A stretch of 64,000 nt of DNA from Porphyromonas cangingivalis (GTDB lineage Bacteria > Bacteroidota > Bacteroidia > Bacteroidales > Paludibacteraceae), in assembly GCA_945902955.1 (NCBI GenBank), contig CAMDNO010000003.1, forward strand, positions 1 through 64,000, read 5' to 3'. The notes under the pieces are model-generated. The model worked only from the letters and a program-made list of their open reading frames with translations. It made no database searches and was not told the DNA's origin. The translations under genes and the position numbers were made by a program. Below, in pieces: positions 52,001 through 60,277 of the stretch (positions are counted from its first letter, which is position 1; every line of letters begins with the position of its first letter).

Positions 52001-53451
52001 AAATTTATATCTTTATAATTGTAGGCCAATAAATCCAAACTATTTATTTTTCCATTTACTTTTCCTTTGAATGGCTTGTTGGCAAGTTTCACACCTTTTG
52101 TTGAAATATTTAGGCTTATATTACCTAACTTGTTTGAATTCAGTAGTTTGTTAATCTTTAGACTGTTGGTTTTGAGCGAACCACTATAGGTCAAGTCCTT
52201 CAAATCATTTTCAAATTTCAGCAAAATATCCGTCGATATAGTTCCAATATCTGTTTTCATATTTCCGTAAGTTACCAGATTGCCCAAAAAGCCTGTTATA
52301 TTACCTTTGTATCGTATCAAACCCAAATTGTTTAGTTCTTTGGGCAATACAAGTGGTTTTTGGGTAATGCGCGAAACAATATCCTGAATCTCGTTTTTCT
52401 TTACAGTTAACTCTTTGATATTGGTATATATAAAAGCATCTTGAATGGAAGGAAGCCCATTAATTTCTATGTCAGAATTCAGATAGATAGATTTCCCTTG
52501 ATTTAATTTAAGTTGTTTAATTTTCAAGTTCGAAAAACTACCCGAAATATCGGCACTTAAATTTACAACTTCAGTCATACGTTCAAATTCAGGCACAAAG
52601 GCTTTTAAATCAGATAAACTTATCGACGAACGGTTGATTGGAATTTTGAATTTTATGTTTTTTGCAAATTTTTCAAACTGACTAAGGCTATCGTATTTCA
52701 AGTCTATGTTCGATAGTAAAAGTTTTGAATTGGGCATTTCAAGATTAATAAATTTGATAAAAGCTCCATGGTTTGACCCCAAAATCTGAGTTCTAAAATC
52801 TTTCAATTCAAAGCCCGATTTTTCTATAAAACTTAATTTGTCAACATCTAAGCTTAATGTATCAGATGTGAATTTATTTAAACTAATTTCGGCATTAAAA
52901 GCGCTAAAGTGCATATTTGTTGGGTCGAACTTACTTTTTTTAGCTGTTCTTTTTTCGGTAAATGCTTTAAAATGAACTTCCGAATCTTTAATTAAAAATT
53001 TTTTGATGCGGTATTCTACTTCAGATTTTTCTTTGGAAGCAGGTTTTTTAAAAGCTTCGACAATAAAATCGAAATTTGTTTTTTTATTTTTAAATTGTTT
53101 AATATTACCTTTTAGATTTACTAATTCAATGGCATTAAATATAACTTTTCCCTTAAAAAAATCTTGAAACTGAAAACTAAGGTATGTTTTTTCAACCTGT
53201 AGAAGTGTATCTTTTTCTAAATCTTCCACATAGAGGTTTTTTAAGCGAATTGTGTTGAAAAGTTGATAGTCGATTTGCCCAATTGTAACTTTCGAATTAA
53301 TTTTGCGCGAAAGTTCATATTCAACAATATCCGAAAAATAATTCTGTATTTTGTTGTTTTGCAGTGCAATAGGTAAAGAAGCCATAATCAAAATGATTAT
53401 AGCTAACAGATTTAGAAATATGTTTATCGTTTTTTTTATACCTTTGAGCAT
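49018..53451 (-). CDS. tamB: Translocation and assembly module TamB-like (DUF490) protein
   Basis: 1477 aa, N-terminal TM, repetitive beta-rich sequence, C-terminal DUF490-like IRAIYPLTASLSNIIEGTELSASARRASMPVNCILKLTDNLLTPNIKFEIDLP. Confidence 0.9.
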   Translation of the reverse strand: MLKGIKKTINIFLNLLAIIILIMASLPIALQNNKIQNYFSDIVEYELSRKINSKVTIGQIDYQLFNTIRLKNLYVEDLEKDTLLQVEKTYLSFQFQDFFKGKVIFNAIELVNLKGNIKQFKNKKTNFDFIVEAFKKPASKEKSEVEYRIKKFLIKDSEVHFKAFTEKRTAKKSKFDPTNMHFSAFNAEISLNKFTSDTLSLDVDKLSFIEKSGFELKDFRTQILGSNHGAFIKFINLEMPNSKLLLSNIDLKYDSLSQFEKFAKNIKFKIPINRSSISLSDLKAFVPEFERMTEVVNLSADISGSFSNLKIKQLKLNQGKSIYLNSDIEINGLPSIQDAFIYTNIKELTVKKNEIQDIVSRITQKPLVLPKELNNLGLIRYKGNITGFLGNLVTYGNMKTDIGTISTDILLKFENDLKDLTYSGSLKTNSLKINKLLNSNKLGNISLNISTKGVKLANKPFKGKVNGKINSLDLLAYNYKDINLDGNYDGSGFDGSIKVNDENIVADFKGIIDLTKKLPVFDFDLNVSNVNINALHFTDQFKGSQLSFTGKTNMTGKTADNINGYISFNDIRFTNKNKTLNIDAIRFISRISENFTNFAINSDFLNGTFTGQFSYSRVPAIVNNILKNYLPSLSAKKQQSLNLNDNIAIELQITNTKSITEVLELPFELNSTASIKGSIYNNSNKINLQADVPKFRYNKQTFEKITLSIENEGRLLKMNSNGQLLQKKGLINLFANAKASSDTISSLIGWQSDSKEKTNAGEISTLTRLRNENGNIAANIEFNPSKLIISDSIWRIKKSSIDLNADSTIKINKFRFENKAQYIFADGLLSKKLGNNVQFVMNDINLNFIFQLLKLKSINIGGSLTGNASLLTKENQPVFLADLRIKNATLNNESIGNANINSVWDNAKSQMILSAKFIKENNDSIGIARGIFEPKSDSLDVNFDLNGLPISFLQRYFEGVVSNVKGYGYGKLRMFGPTKTISFEGKAFIDKAQMTVNALNTSYFFNDTIRLTKKTIEFKNIDFFDAERNRGTLNGIAYHNGSFQKMNYNVSIKVKNVIGIDTKAVHNDYFYGKAYMTGNVSIIGNDDEADIVVNAVTQPKSKAFIQMGGASTASDNSFIRFESPTNSITTAPKVVDKNQFNTKVDLNIDVTTDADMQLIVDPKAGDVIAGRGSGSLRVKFDTFSDIKLYGTYTISSGYYLFTLQTIVRKEFKIDNGSTISWTGDPFGAKVNIRAIYPLTASLSNIIEGTELSASARRASMPVNCILKLTDNLLTPNIKFEIDLPTADESLKQKVRSVINTEEMMNRQIAYLLVVNSFFDPSQQTTSNQGALNSFVTSTLSSHLNNFIQKTLKSNMLSFGLDWQQTNATDNQYKAEVMVQPNERITLNGNVGIRDDNFVVNPEDRYMWDVDFEYSLTESGKLRFKAYSHTIDRAQLKEAKTTQGMGFVYKEDFQSVSEMFSYYWKIFSDKIKINTESK

Positions 53452-53526
53452 TATTTATGCAAAAATAGTAATTTATTTTTGTTTTATCGAATTTAATAAT
53501 ATACAATAATTGTTCCATAATTTGAA

Positions 53527-54549
53527 ATGAAACCCACAGTTATTCTCGGAATTGAATCTTCGTGCGACGATACATCGGCTGCTGTTATTAAAGATGGTAT
53601 TTTGCTTTCGAATATTACGGCAACCCAATCCGTACATGCCAATTATGGGGGTGTAGTTCCAGAGCTTGCTTCGCGTGCACATCAGCAAAATATCATCCCC
53701 GTTGTGCATGAAGCCATTCGTGTTGCTGGCATTTCTAAAAATGAAATAAGTGCTGTGGCTTTTACTCGAGGCCCTGGTTTGTTGGGTTCTTTGCTCGTGG
53801 GAACTTCGTTTGCGAAGGGCTTTGCACAAGCGCTAAATGTCCCCCTGATAGATGTAAATCATTTACAAGCACATGTTTTGGCGCATTTTATAAGCGAAGG
53901 GCAACCTACCGAATGTTTCCCCGAATTTCCGTTTCTGTGTTTGCTAGTTTCGGGTGGTAACTCGCAGATAATAGTGGTAAAATCGTACAGCGCCATGCAA
54001 ATTGTTGGGCAAACCATAGACGATGCTGCTGGCGAAGCGTTTGATAAATGTGCTAAAGTGATGGGGCTACCTTATCCCGGTGGTCCGCATGTTGATAGAT
54101 TGGCAAAGACTGGAAATCCCTTGGCGTTTGTGTTTAGTAAGCCTCAAATTGCCGATTATAACTATAGTTTCAGTGGATTAAAAACTTCTTTTTTGTATCT
54201 TGTACGCGATAAAGAAAAGGAAAATCCAAATTTTATTACCGAAAATTTGAATGATTTATGTGCATCAATTCAACTGTCGGTTGTAGAAATTTTGATGAAT
54301 AAACTGCGAAAAGCAGCCAAAGAATTGAATATTAATCAAGTTGCTTTAGCTGGTGGAGTTTCGGCTAATTCGGCGTTGCGAGAAGCTTTTCATCTTCATG
54401 CCGAAAAATTTGGATGGAAAGTATTTATTCCAGCTTTTGCATATACTACCGATAACGCTGCTATGATAGCTGTTACGGGTTATTTTAAATATTTAAATAA
54501 TGATTTTTGTACGCTCGATAAAGCTCCTTATGCAAGAGTCTTAATGTAA
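53527..54549 (+). CDS. tsaD: tRNA N6-adenosine threonylcarbamoyltransferase
   Basis: ILGIESSCDDTSAAVI, HLQAHVLAHF, LAGGVSANSALR. Confidence 0.97.
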   Translation: MKPTVILGIESSCDDTSAAVIKDGILLSNITATQSVHANYGGVVPELASRAHQQNIIPVVHEAIRVAGISKNEISAVAFTRGPGLLGSLLVGTSFAKGFAQALNVPLIDVNHLQAHVLAHFISEGQPTECFPEFPFLCLLVSGGNSQIIVVKSYSAMQIVGQTIDDAAGEAFDKCAKVMGLPYPGGPHVDRLAKTGNPLAFVFSKPQIADYNYSFSGLKTSFLYLVRDKEKENPNFITENLNDLCASIQLSVVEILMNKLRKAAKELNINQVALAGGVSANSALREAFHLHAEKFGWKVFIPAFAYTTDNAAMIAVTGYFKYLNNDFCTLDKAPYARVLM

Positions 54550-54632
54550 TGATGTGGTGATGTGTTAATGTGATAATGAGGAGATGTGATGTTTTGAAAA
54601 TGGTAAATTGTAAATGCAAAAATTGTAAATTC
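54546..54632. repeat. Composite repeat GATGTGGTGATGTG + GTAAATTGTAAAT...ATTGTAAATTCTTA, copy 2
   Basis: Matches the composite at 25463-25548. Confidence 0.6.
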
Positions 54633-54637
54633 TTAAA

Positions 54638-55189
54638 ATGTTTTCTGAAAAATTACCCGAAAAATTACGACCATACATTGGAGTTATATACTTCATGTTG
54701 GTTCTGGTATGTGCTCATTTCTTTTGGAAACTTACTGTTCGCGGCGATGACACAGATACAATTGTTACTTTTTTAGGGTTGAATATCTCCGCTCCATTTA
54801 ATTTAATGGCTGCACATGTGGCAAATTCAACATTTAAAATTTTGCAACTGTTTGGCTTTGATATTGATATGTTCGAAAATAATGTGATTCGACATGCTAA
54901 TGGTGTGGCGGTTCGTATTGTGTGGTCCTGTACCGGCTTAAAACAAGCGTATATATTTGTTTGTATTATTGCATTTTACAAGGGTCGTTATATACGAAAG
55001 TTATGGTATATAACCGCTGGATTAGTAGTGATTTACGTTGTAAATATTTTGCGTATTACGGCTATTGCTGCCCTTGTTCAACCTTTTCCCGAACAGTTCG
55101 AATTGTTTCACGAATATATTTTTAAATATCTTTTTTATGTTATTTTATTTGGTATGTGGGTTTTGTGGGACGAGAAAATAAAAAACTAA
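54638..55189 (+). CDS. Exosortase/archaeosortase family protein
   Basis: Multi-TM with WSCTGLKQ (Cys), NILRITA (Arg), FHEYIFKYLFY (His) exosortase residues. Confidence 0.85.
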   Translation: MFSEKLPEKLRPYIGVIYFMLVLVCAHFFWKLTVRGDDTDTIVTFLGLNISAPFNLMAAHVANSTFKILQLFGFDIDMFENNVIRHANGVAVRIVWSCTGLKQAYIFVCIIAFYKGRYIRKLWYITAGLVVIYVVNILRITAIAALVQPFPEQFELFHEYIFKYLFYVILFGMWVLWDEKIKN

Positions 55190-55209
55190 TTTAATACAAA
55201 AAAACACAC

Positions 55210-55656
55210 ATGAATTCACAGTCGATATTCGATTTTAGTGTTATTAAATTTGAGTCGGAAACATACCTCGAAGAGTTGCAATTACGCGATAGAGTTTTGC
55301 GCAAACCTTTAGGAATGAGCTTATTTGACGAAAATTTAGATTCTGAAGTTAACGATTTTCATATAGGAGCTTTTAGTAACAATTGTTTGGTCGGAGTTCT
55401 GATTCTAACAAAAATAAGCAATAACGAACTAAAAATGCGTCAAGTAGCGGTTGACGATGGGAGGAGGGGGCTTGGAATTGGTTCACAATTAGTTGCTTTC
55501 ACAGAGGCGTATTGTAAAGCATTAAATTATACTCGTATTGTTCTCAATGCTCGTGCAACTGCTTTGGAGTTTTATAAACGTCTTGGATATACAATAATTA
55601 GCGATGTTTTTTTTGAAATCGGAATTCCACATTATAAATTAGAAAAGATTTTGTAA
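55210..55656 (+). CDS. GNAT family N-acetyltransferase
   Basis: MRQVAVDDGRRGLGIGSQLVAFTEAYCKAL, LNARATALEFYKRLGY. Confidence 0.92.
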   Translation: MNSQSIFDFSVIKFESETYLEELQLRDRVLRKPLGMSLFDENLDSEVNDFHIGAFSNNCLVGVLILTKISNNELKMRQVAVDDGRRGLGIGSQLVAFTEAYCKALNYTRIVLNARATALEFYKRLGYTIISDVFFEIGIPHYKLEKIL

Positions 55657-56502
55657 TTTTTTTCGCGTTTTATAAATTAAAAAAACGGTAACAACAAAAC
55701 TTATTGCAGCTAAATAAAGGGTATCTCCTGTGCCAATTGTATCTAAATCGGGCATTTTTACACCATTAAATTTTAGATAATAAAATAGCACCGCCAATCC
55801 ATTATTCACGGTGTGAGCCAAAATAGGAAGCCATAAATTGCCACTCCAGAAAAGTAAATAGCCAAAAAATGCACCCAGCAACATACGAGGAAAAAATCCA
55901 TAAAACTGCAAATGGATAGCGCTAAAAATAAATGCAGCCATCCAAATTGCTAAAATCGCATTGCGCCACTCTCCAAAAATTTTCTGTAATATTCCTCTAA
56001 AAAAAAGTTCTTCGCCCAAACCCGCCAATACCGCTACCAATAATAAATTGAAAATCAGGTCTGTAATGCTGTGGACGTTCATCATTTTCATTGTTATCTG
56101 CTCTAATTGCAACTCGGTAGCTTTCATCCAATTTTCGATTGGAGCAAACGAATCCGGCAGTGAAATTTGTCGATTAAGCTCGGTTAGTAAATTGATAAAT
56201 GGCAGGGCAGCCAGCATTGTTAAAGTCACTAACAAAAAAATTGATGGCTTATTCGAAGTTTTTAATTGCAAATAAATCAATGGTTTATCGCTCCACAAAA
56301 AAGCGAGTAGGAGAGGGCTTCCTACAAACAAAATTAACGATTGTATAAGTTGCATCCGTTTTACGGTAATTATATTAGTCAAATCGCTATCGGTCAGTAA
56401 TGTAGTGAGCGTCGTAATTAATATAATTGCAAAAAATAGAACAGCAAATAGTTGCATTACTTTGCCTAAAAATCGTGTATGTTGTAAACTTCCTTTTATC
56501 AC
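55639..56502 (-). CDS. CPBP (CAAX/bacteriocin-processing) family intramembrane protease
   Basis: GLGEELFFRGILQKI, SAIHLQFYGFFPRMLLGAFFGYLLFWSGNLWLPILAHTVNNGLA. Confidence 0.92.
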   Translation of the reverse strand: MIKGSLQHTRFLGKVMQLFAVLFFAIILITTLTTLLTDSDLTNIITVKRMQLIQSLILFVGSPLLLAFLWSDKPLIYLQLKTSNKPSIFLLVTLTMLAALPFINLLTELNRQISLPDSFAPIENWMKATELQLEQITMKMMNVHSITDLIFNLLLVAVLAGLGEELFFRGILQKIFGEWRNAILAIWMAAFIFSAIHLQFYGFFPRMLLGAFFGYLLFWSGNLWLPILAHTVNNGLAVLFYYLKFNGVKMPDLDTIGTGDTLYLAAISFVVTVFLIYKTRKKLQNLF

Positions 56503-56564
56503 TGTTGGTAATTATTATTTGAGTTTAAAAAATTGCTCTTGAGGATATGGGGGCTTAAAAAATT

Positions 56565-56597
56565 ATAAGGCTGATTCGCAAATGGAATCAGCCTTAT
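56565..56597 (-). terminator. Terminator after the response regulator gene
   Basis: ATAAGGCTGATTC-GCAAATG-GAATCAGCCTTAT perfect 13 bp stem. Confidence 0.75.
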
Positions 56598-56620
56598 GTG
56601 TTGATAAATAATGACTTAAA

Positions 56621-57328
56621 TTAATCTTCTTTTACCTGAGGGGTAATTAATTTGTAGCCTTTACCGTGAATATTGATGATAGCCACGTTTTCGTCGTCTT
56701 TCAAAAGTTTACGTAATTTGGTGATATAAACATCCATGCTACGAGCATTGAAATAATTATCGTCTACCCAAATAGTTTTTAAAGCAAAATTACGTTCCAA
56801 AATGCTATTTGCATTAGCAGCCAGCAAGTTAAGTAATTCTGATTCTTTGGTAGTCAATTTTTTCGAATCGCCATCTAAGGTCAAAGTTTGTTTTTGAGCA
56901 TCAAATGTAAATTTACCAATTGTATAAATTACGGCTTCTTTTACTTTTTTGCCACGAACTCTGCGAAGAATTGATTCGATACGATACAACAATTCTTCCA
57001 TGCTGAATGGTTTCGACAAATAATCGTCGGCACCCAATTTGAATCCTTGAAGAATATCTTCTTTCATCGATTTAGCGGTAAGGAAAATAATTGGCACATC
57101 GGCATTTACTGCACGAATATCAGCTGCCAATTGGAAACCATCTTTTTTAGGCATCATTACATCGAATACACACATATCGTATTTGTTGCGTGTAAACGCT
57201 TTGTAACCTGCTTCTCCATCGGGTTGCAAATCAGCATCGTAGCCTTTTGTCTGCAAATACTCCCGTAATAACATGCCAAGATTTTCGTCATCTTCGCACA
57301 ATAAAATTTTAACTTTTTCTTCTGTCAT
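56621..57328 (-). CDS. rprY: OmpR-family response regulator (RprY-like)
   Basis: ILLCEDDENLGMLLREYL, DVMMPKKDGFQLA, winged-helix C-terminus. Confidence 0.88.
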   Translation of the reverse strand: MTEEKVKILLCEDDENLGMLLREYLQTKGYDADLQPDGEAGYKAFTRNKYDMCVFDVMMPKKDGFQLAADIRAVNADVPIIFLTAKSMKEDILQGFKLGADDYLSKPFSMEELLYRIESILRRVRGKKVKEAVIYTIGKFTFDAQKQTLTLDGDSKKLTTKESELLNLLAANANSILERNFALKTIWVDDNYFNARSMDVYITKLRKLLKDDENVAIINIHGKGYKLITPQVKED

Positions 57329-58890
57329 AATTCGTAATTTTTTAATGTTGGTATTGTGATTGTAAATTTAGTGCCTATATTTAGTTCGCTTTCTACTTTA
57401 ATATTGCCTCTGTGTTCGGTTACAATTTTTTTTACGTAAGCCAAACCAAGTCCAAATCCCTTAACGTTGTGGAGGTTTCCTGTCGAAACCCGATAGAATT
57501 TTTCAAAAACGCGTTTCAAATCGTCTTTTTGAATTCCGATACCATTATCTTCTATACTTATTAATATATTTTCTTTTTCGTTCCAAGTTTCAATGGTCAA
57601 AAGTAATGGTTTGTCGCTGTATTTAAGAGCATTATCCATTAAGTTGAAAATTACATTGGTAAAATGCACCTCATCAATCAACGCTGCATCGTTTGTCGCA
57701 TTAAGTTTCGAGGTTATTTGTCCGCCTTTGCTCGTTACACGAAGCGAAAAATTTGTTACTATTTCTTTAATTAACAAATTAATCTGTTTTTCGTTCACTT
57801 TCAATATCGATTTATCTTTTTCGAATACAGCCATTTGCAAAACCTTTTCGACCATAAAACTTAGTCGCTTTGTTTCGTCGTGTATCACTTTCGAAATATG
57901 ACTTAAAGTTTGCGGCGTTTTGCCCACGCTTGGGTCTTGCAGCATTTGCGATGCGAGTGAAATGCTCGAAATCGGCGTTTTAAGTTCGTGGGTCATGTTA
58001 TTTACAAAATCATTTTTGATAATATTCAATTGTTTTTGTTTAAAAATAACAATGATGGCATACGTAAAAATAAATAAAATAACGATAAGCATTAACACAG
58101 ATGGAAGCAATAAATTAATCGATTTAATTATAAAATTTTGTTTTGTAGGAAAAGTAACTTGCAAAAATGCAGCTCTATTTGTTTCCTCCGATGGAAATAG
58201 TTTTTGAGAATACACATTGTTATTGTTTGTATGATTGTGTATTTCTTTGCTACATTTATAAATTATATTTCCTTGCTTATCAACTATCGAATAATAAAAT
58301 GGCAGCTCTACGCCATTATTAAGCAACACTTTTTCTATAATATTGTCTAATTCTTTAAAATTAACCCGTTCACTTATTTCTTTATTGTCCGATTCTTTAA
58401 GCCAACGAAAAACAGCTTGGTCTAAAATTGTTTTCGATCGTGAGAAGTTTTGTTTAAATTTCTCTTGCAAAAAACGGGATGTTTCTTCAATAGTAGCATT
58501 TCCATGCCGGGTGCTTAATCTTATTCGTGGTTTGTTTTTATCTAAATTTGAAATTTTAAGATTTCTTGAAACGCTATCAATATTTCGGCTTAAATCATTT
58601 TGCGGAAAGTTGAAATTGTTTACTTTTCCTGCTTTAATGCTTTCATTTTCAAGCTCTTCGCCCAAGTATTCAAGAGCCTCATTTTCCTCAACCAGTATGG
58701 CTGTTTGAAATAAACTTCGCTCAACACTTTCATTAAATTGACTTTCAATCATTTCGGCATTTATACTTACATAGCGTACTTGTAAAATTATCAAGCCTAC
58801 AAATGTAACTATCATCGAAATGATTAATATAGTGATTGTTCTTCGTTTCATACTTTGTGCAAATATATACTTAAAACTTAACATTAACAA
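57325..58890 (-). CDS. rprX: Sensor histidine kinase (RprX-like)
   Basis: FVNNMTHELKTPISSISLASQML, NLMDNALKYSDK, EDNGIGI, GFGLGLAYVKKI; 4 bp overlap with the regulator gene. Confidence 0.88.
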   Translation of the reverse strand: MLMLSFKYIFAQSMKRRTITILIISMIVTFVGLIILQVRYVSINAEMIESQFNESVERSLFQTAILVEENEALEYLGEELENESIKAGKVNNFNFPQNDLSRNIDSVSRNLKISNLDKNKPRIRLSTRHGNATIEETSRFLQEKFKQNFSRSKTILDQAVFRWLKESDNKEISERVNFKELDNIIEKVLLNNGVELPFYYSIVDKQGNIIYKCSKEIHNHTNNNNVYSQKLFPSEETNRAAFLQVTFPTKQNFIIKSINLLLPSVLMLIVILFIFTYAIIVIFKQKQLNIIKNDFVNNMTHELKTPISSISLASQMLQDPSVGKTPQTLSHISKVIHDETKRLSFMVEKVLQMAVFEKDKSILKVNEKQINLLIKEIVTNFSLRVTSKGGQITSKLNATNDAALIDEVHFTNVIFNLMDNALKYSDKPLLLTIETWNEKENILISIEDNGIGIQKDDLKRVFEKFYRVSTGNLHNVKGFGLGLAYVKKIVTEHRGNIKVESELNIGTKFTITIPTLKNYEL

Positions 58891-58997
58891 GTTTAACCCT
58901 AAAAATTAACATATATTTATTAAAATGGCAATTATTGCCCCTCTACTATTTTATTTTATTTGGTTTTAACTTAAAACATTTTATAGTGCGAATTAGT

Positions 58998-59028
58998 TTT
59001 GATAGTAGAAAAAAAAAATGTATTTTTG
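58998..59028 (+). promoter_or_regulatory. Bacteroidetes-type promoter for the MFS-polA unit
   Basis: TTTG-N19-TATTTTTG. Confidence 0.6.
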
Positions 59029-59052
59029 TTTCGTAACAAATAATCAAATTCA

Positions 59053-60264
59053 ATGCCGAATAGTAGAGCTATAAATTGGACTGCCTTATTTACATCTAAT
59101 TTTTTAGGAGTATTTAATGATAATCTGTTGAAAAACAGTATAATTTTCTTCACGCTTAGCTGGAAGTTACCATTATGGTTAAATTATTCACAGCTTATTT
59201 CGCTTGTTTCAGCAGCACTTATTGTACCTTACCTTTTGTTTTCGCCTTATGCCGGTAATATTACCGTCCGCATTTCGAAACAGCGAATTTTCCGTTTTTT
59301 CAAGTTATTAGAAATTCCTATTATGCTGGTAGCTTCCCTGGCTTTTTTAACTGAAAATGTGTACCTTGCAATCTTTTCAGTGCTTTTAATGGGAATTCAA
59401 AGTAGCTTGTATTCGCCTGCTAAATATAGCTTAATTCGTGATATCGGTGGCGAAAAACATGCTGCTTATGGAAGTGGTGTGTTCGAAACTATGGCATTTC
59501 TGGGAATTTTGGCTGGTACCGTTGTTGCTTCCATTCTTTCGGACAATGTAGAAGTTTGGGTTCTTATTAGTGTGTTTATGCTCACAGCATTGCTTGGATA
59601 TTTCATTACTACTACAATTAAAGTTAATGAAGTGCCGGTGGAAATTTTAAATCAAAGCAATAATCCACTTGTTTTCTTAAAACAATCGTATAGAGTTGCC
59701 AAGCGATACAAAGATGTAAATATTTCGGTTATTGGTTCATCTGTATTTTGGCTTATCGGTGGAATGCTGCAAATGAATTTAGTAATTCATTCAAAACTTT
59801 ATTTTAATGCTTCGAATACCGAAACCGGAATTATAATGGCCATTGCCGCTATTGCCATTGCTACCGGATGTTATGCTGCTGCCCGATTGGCTGGTCGTTC
59901 TGCCGGACATAAATTAATGCTACCCGGAATTGGTGGAATGATTTTATTTTTGGGATTTATTACTTTTTTTGATTTGAATTTCTATTTCTATGGAGTTTGT
60001 GTATTTGGAGTGGCTTTTTCGGGTGGCTTCTTTCAAGTTCCATGCCTTACAACTATTCAAAAATCAAATTCGGGTCGAAAATTAGGTGATTTGATTGCAT
60101 ATCTTAATTTAACAACTTTTATATTCGTAACAATTGGTACTCTTTTGTTTTGGGTTCTCACTTATTTTACGAATCAAAATAGTCAGGTTGTATTTTTCGC
60201 TTTATGGATTATTTGTATTATTACTTTTTATTTTTTCAATAAAAAAATTAAACATAAAAAATGA
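59053..60264 (+). CDS. MFS transporter
   Basis: LFTSNFLGVFNDNLLKNSIIFFTLSW; about 12 hydrophobic segments. Confidence 0.85.
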   Translation: MPNSRAINWTALFTSNFLGVFNDNLLKNSIIFFTLSWKLPLWLNYSQLISLVSAALIVPYLLFSPYAGNITVRISKQRIFRFFKLLEIPIMLVASLAFLTENVYLAIFSVLLMGIQSSLYSPAKYSLIRDIGGEKHAAYGSGVFETMAFLGILAGTVVASILSDNVEVWVLISVFMLTALLGYFITTTIKVNEVPVEILNQSNNPLVFLKQSYRVAKRYKDVNISVIGSSVFWLIGGMLQMNLVIHSKLYFNASNTETGIIMAIAAIAIATGCYAAARLAGRSAGHKLMLPGIGGMILFLGFITFFDLNFYFYGVCVFGVAFSGGFFQVPCLTTIQKSNSGRKLGDLIAYLNLTTFIFVTIGTLLFWVLTYFTNQNSQVVFFALWIICIITFYFFNKKIKHKK

Positions 60265-60277
60265 GATTTTAAATCTA

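Noticed and set aside
60134-60277. N-terminal extension of polA
   Set aside because: Overlaps the MFS gene C-terminus; canonical PolA start MDKKLFLIDAYAIIYRA is at 60278
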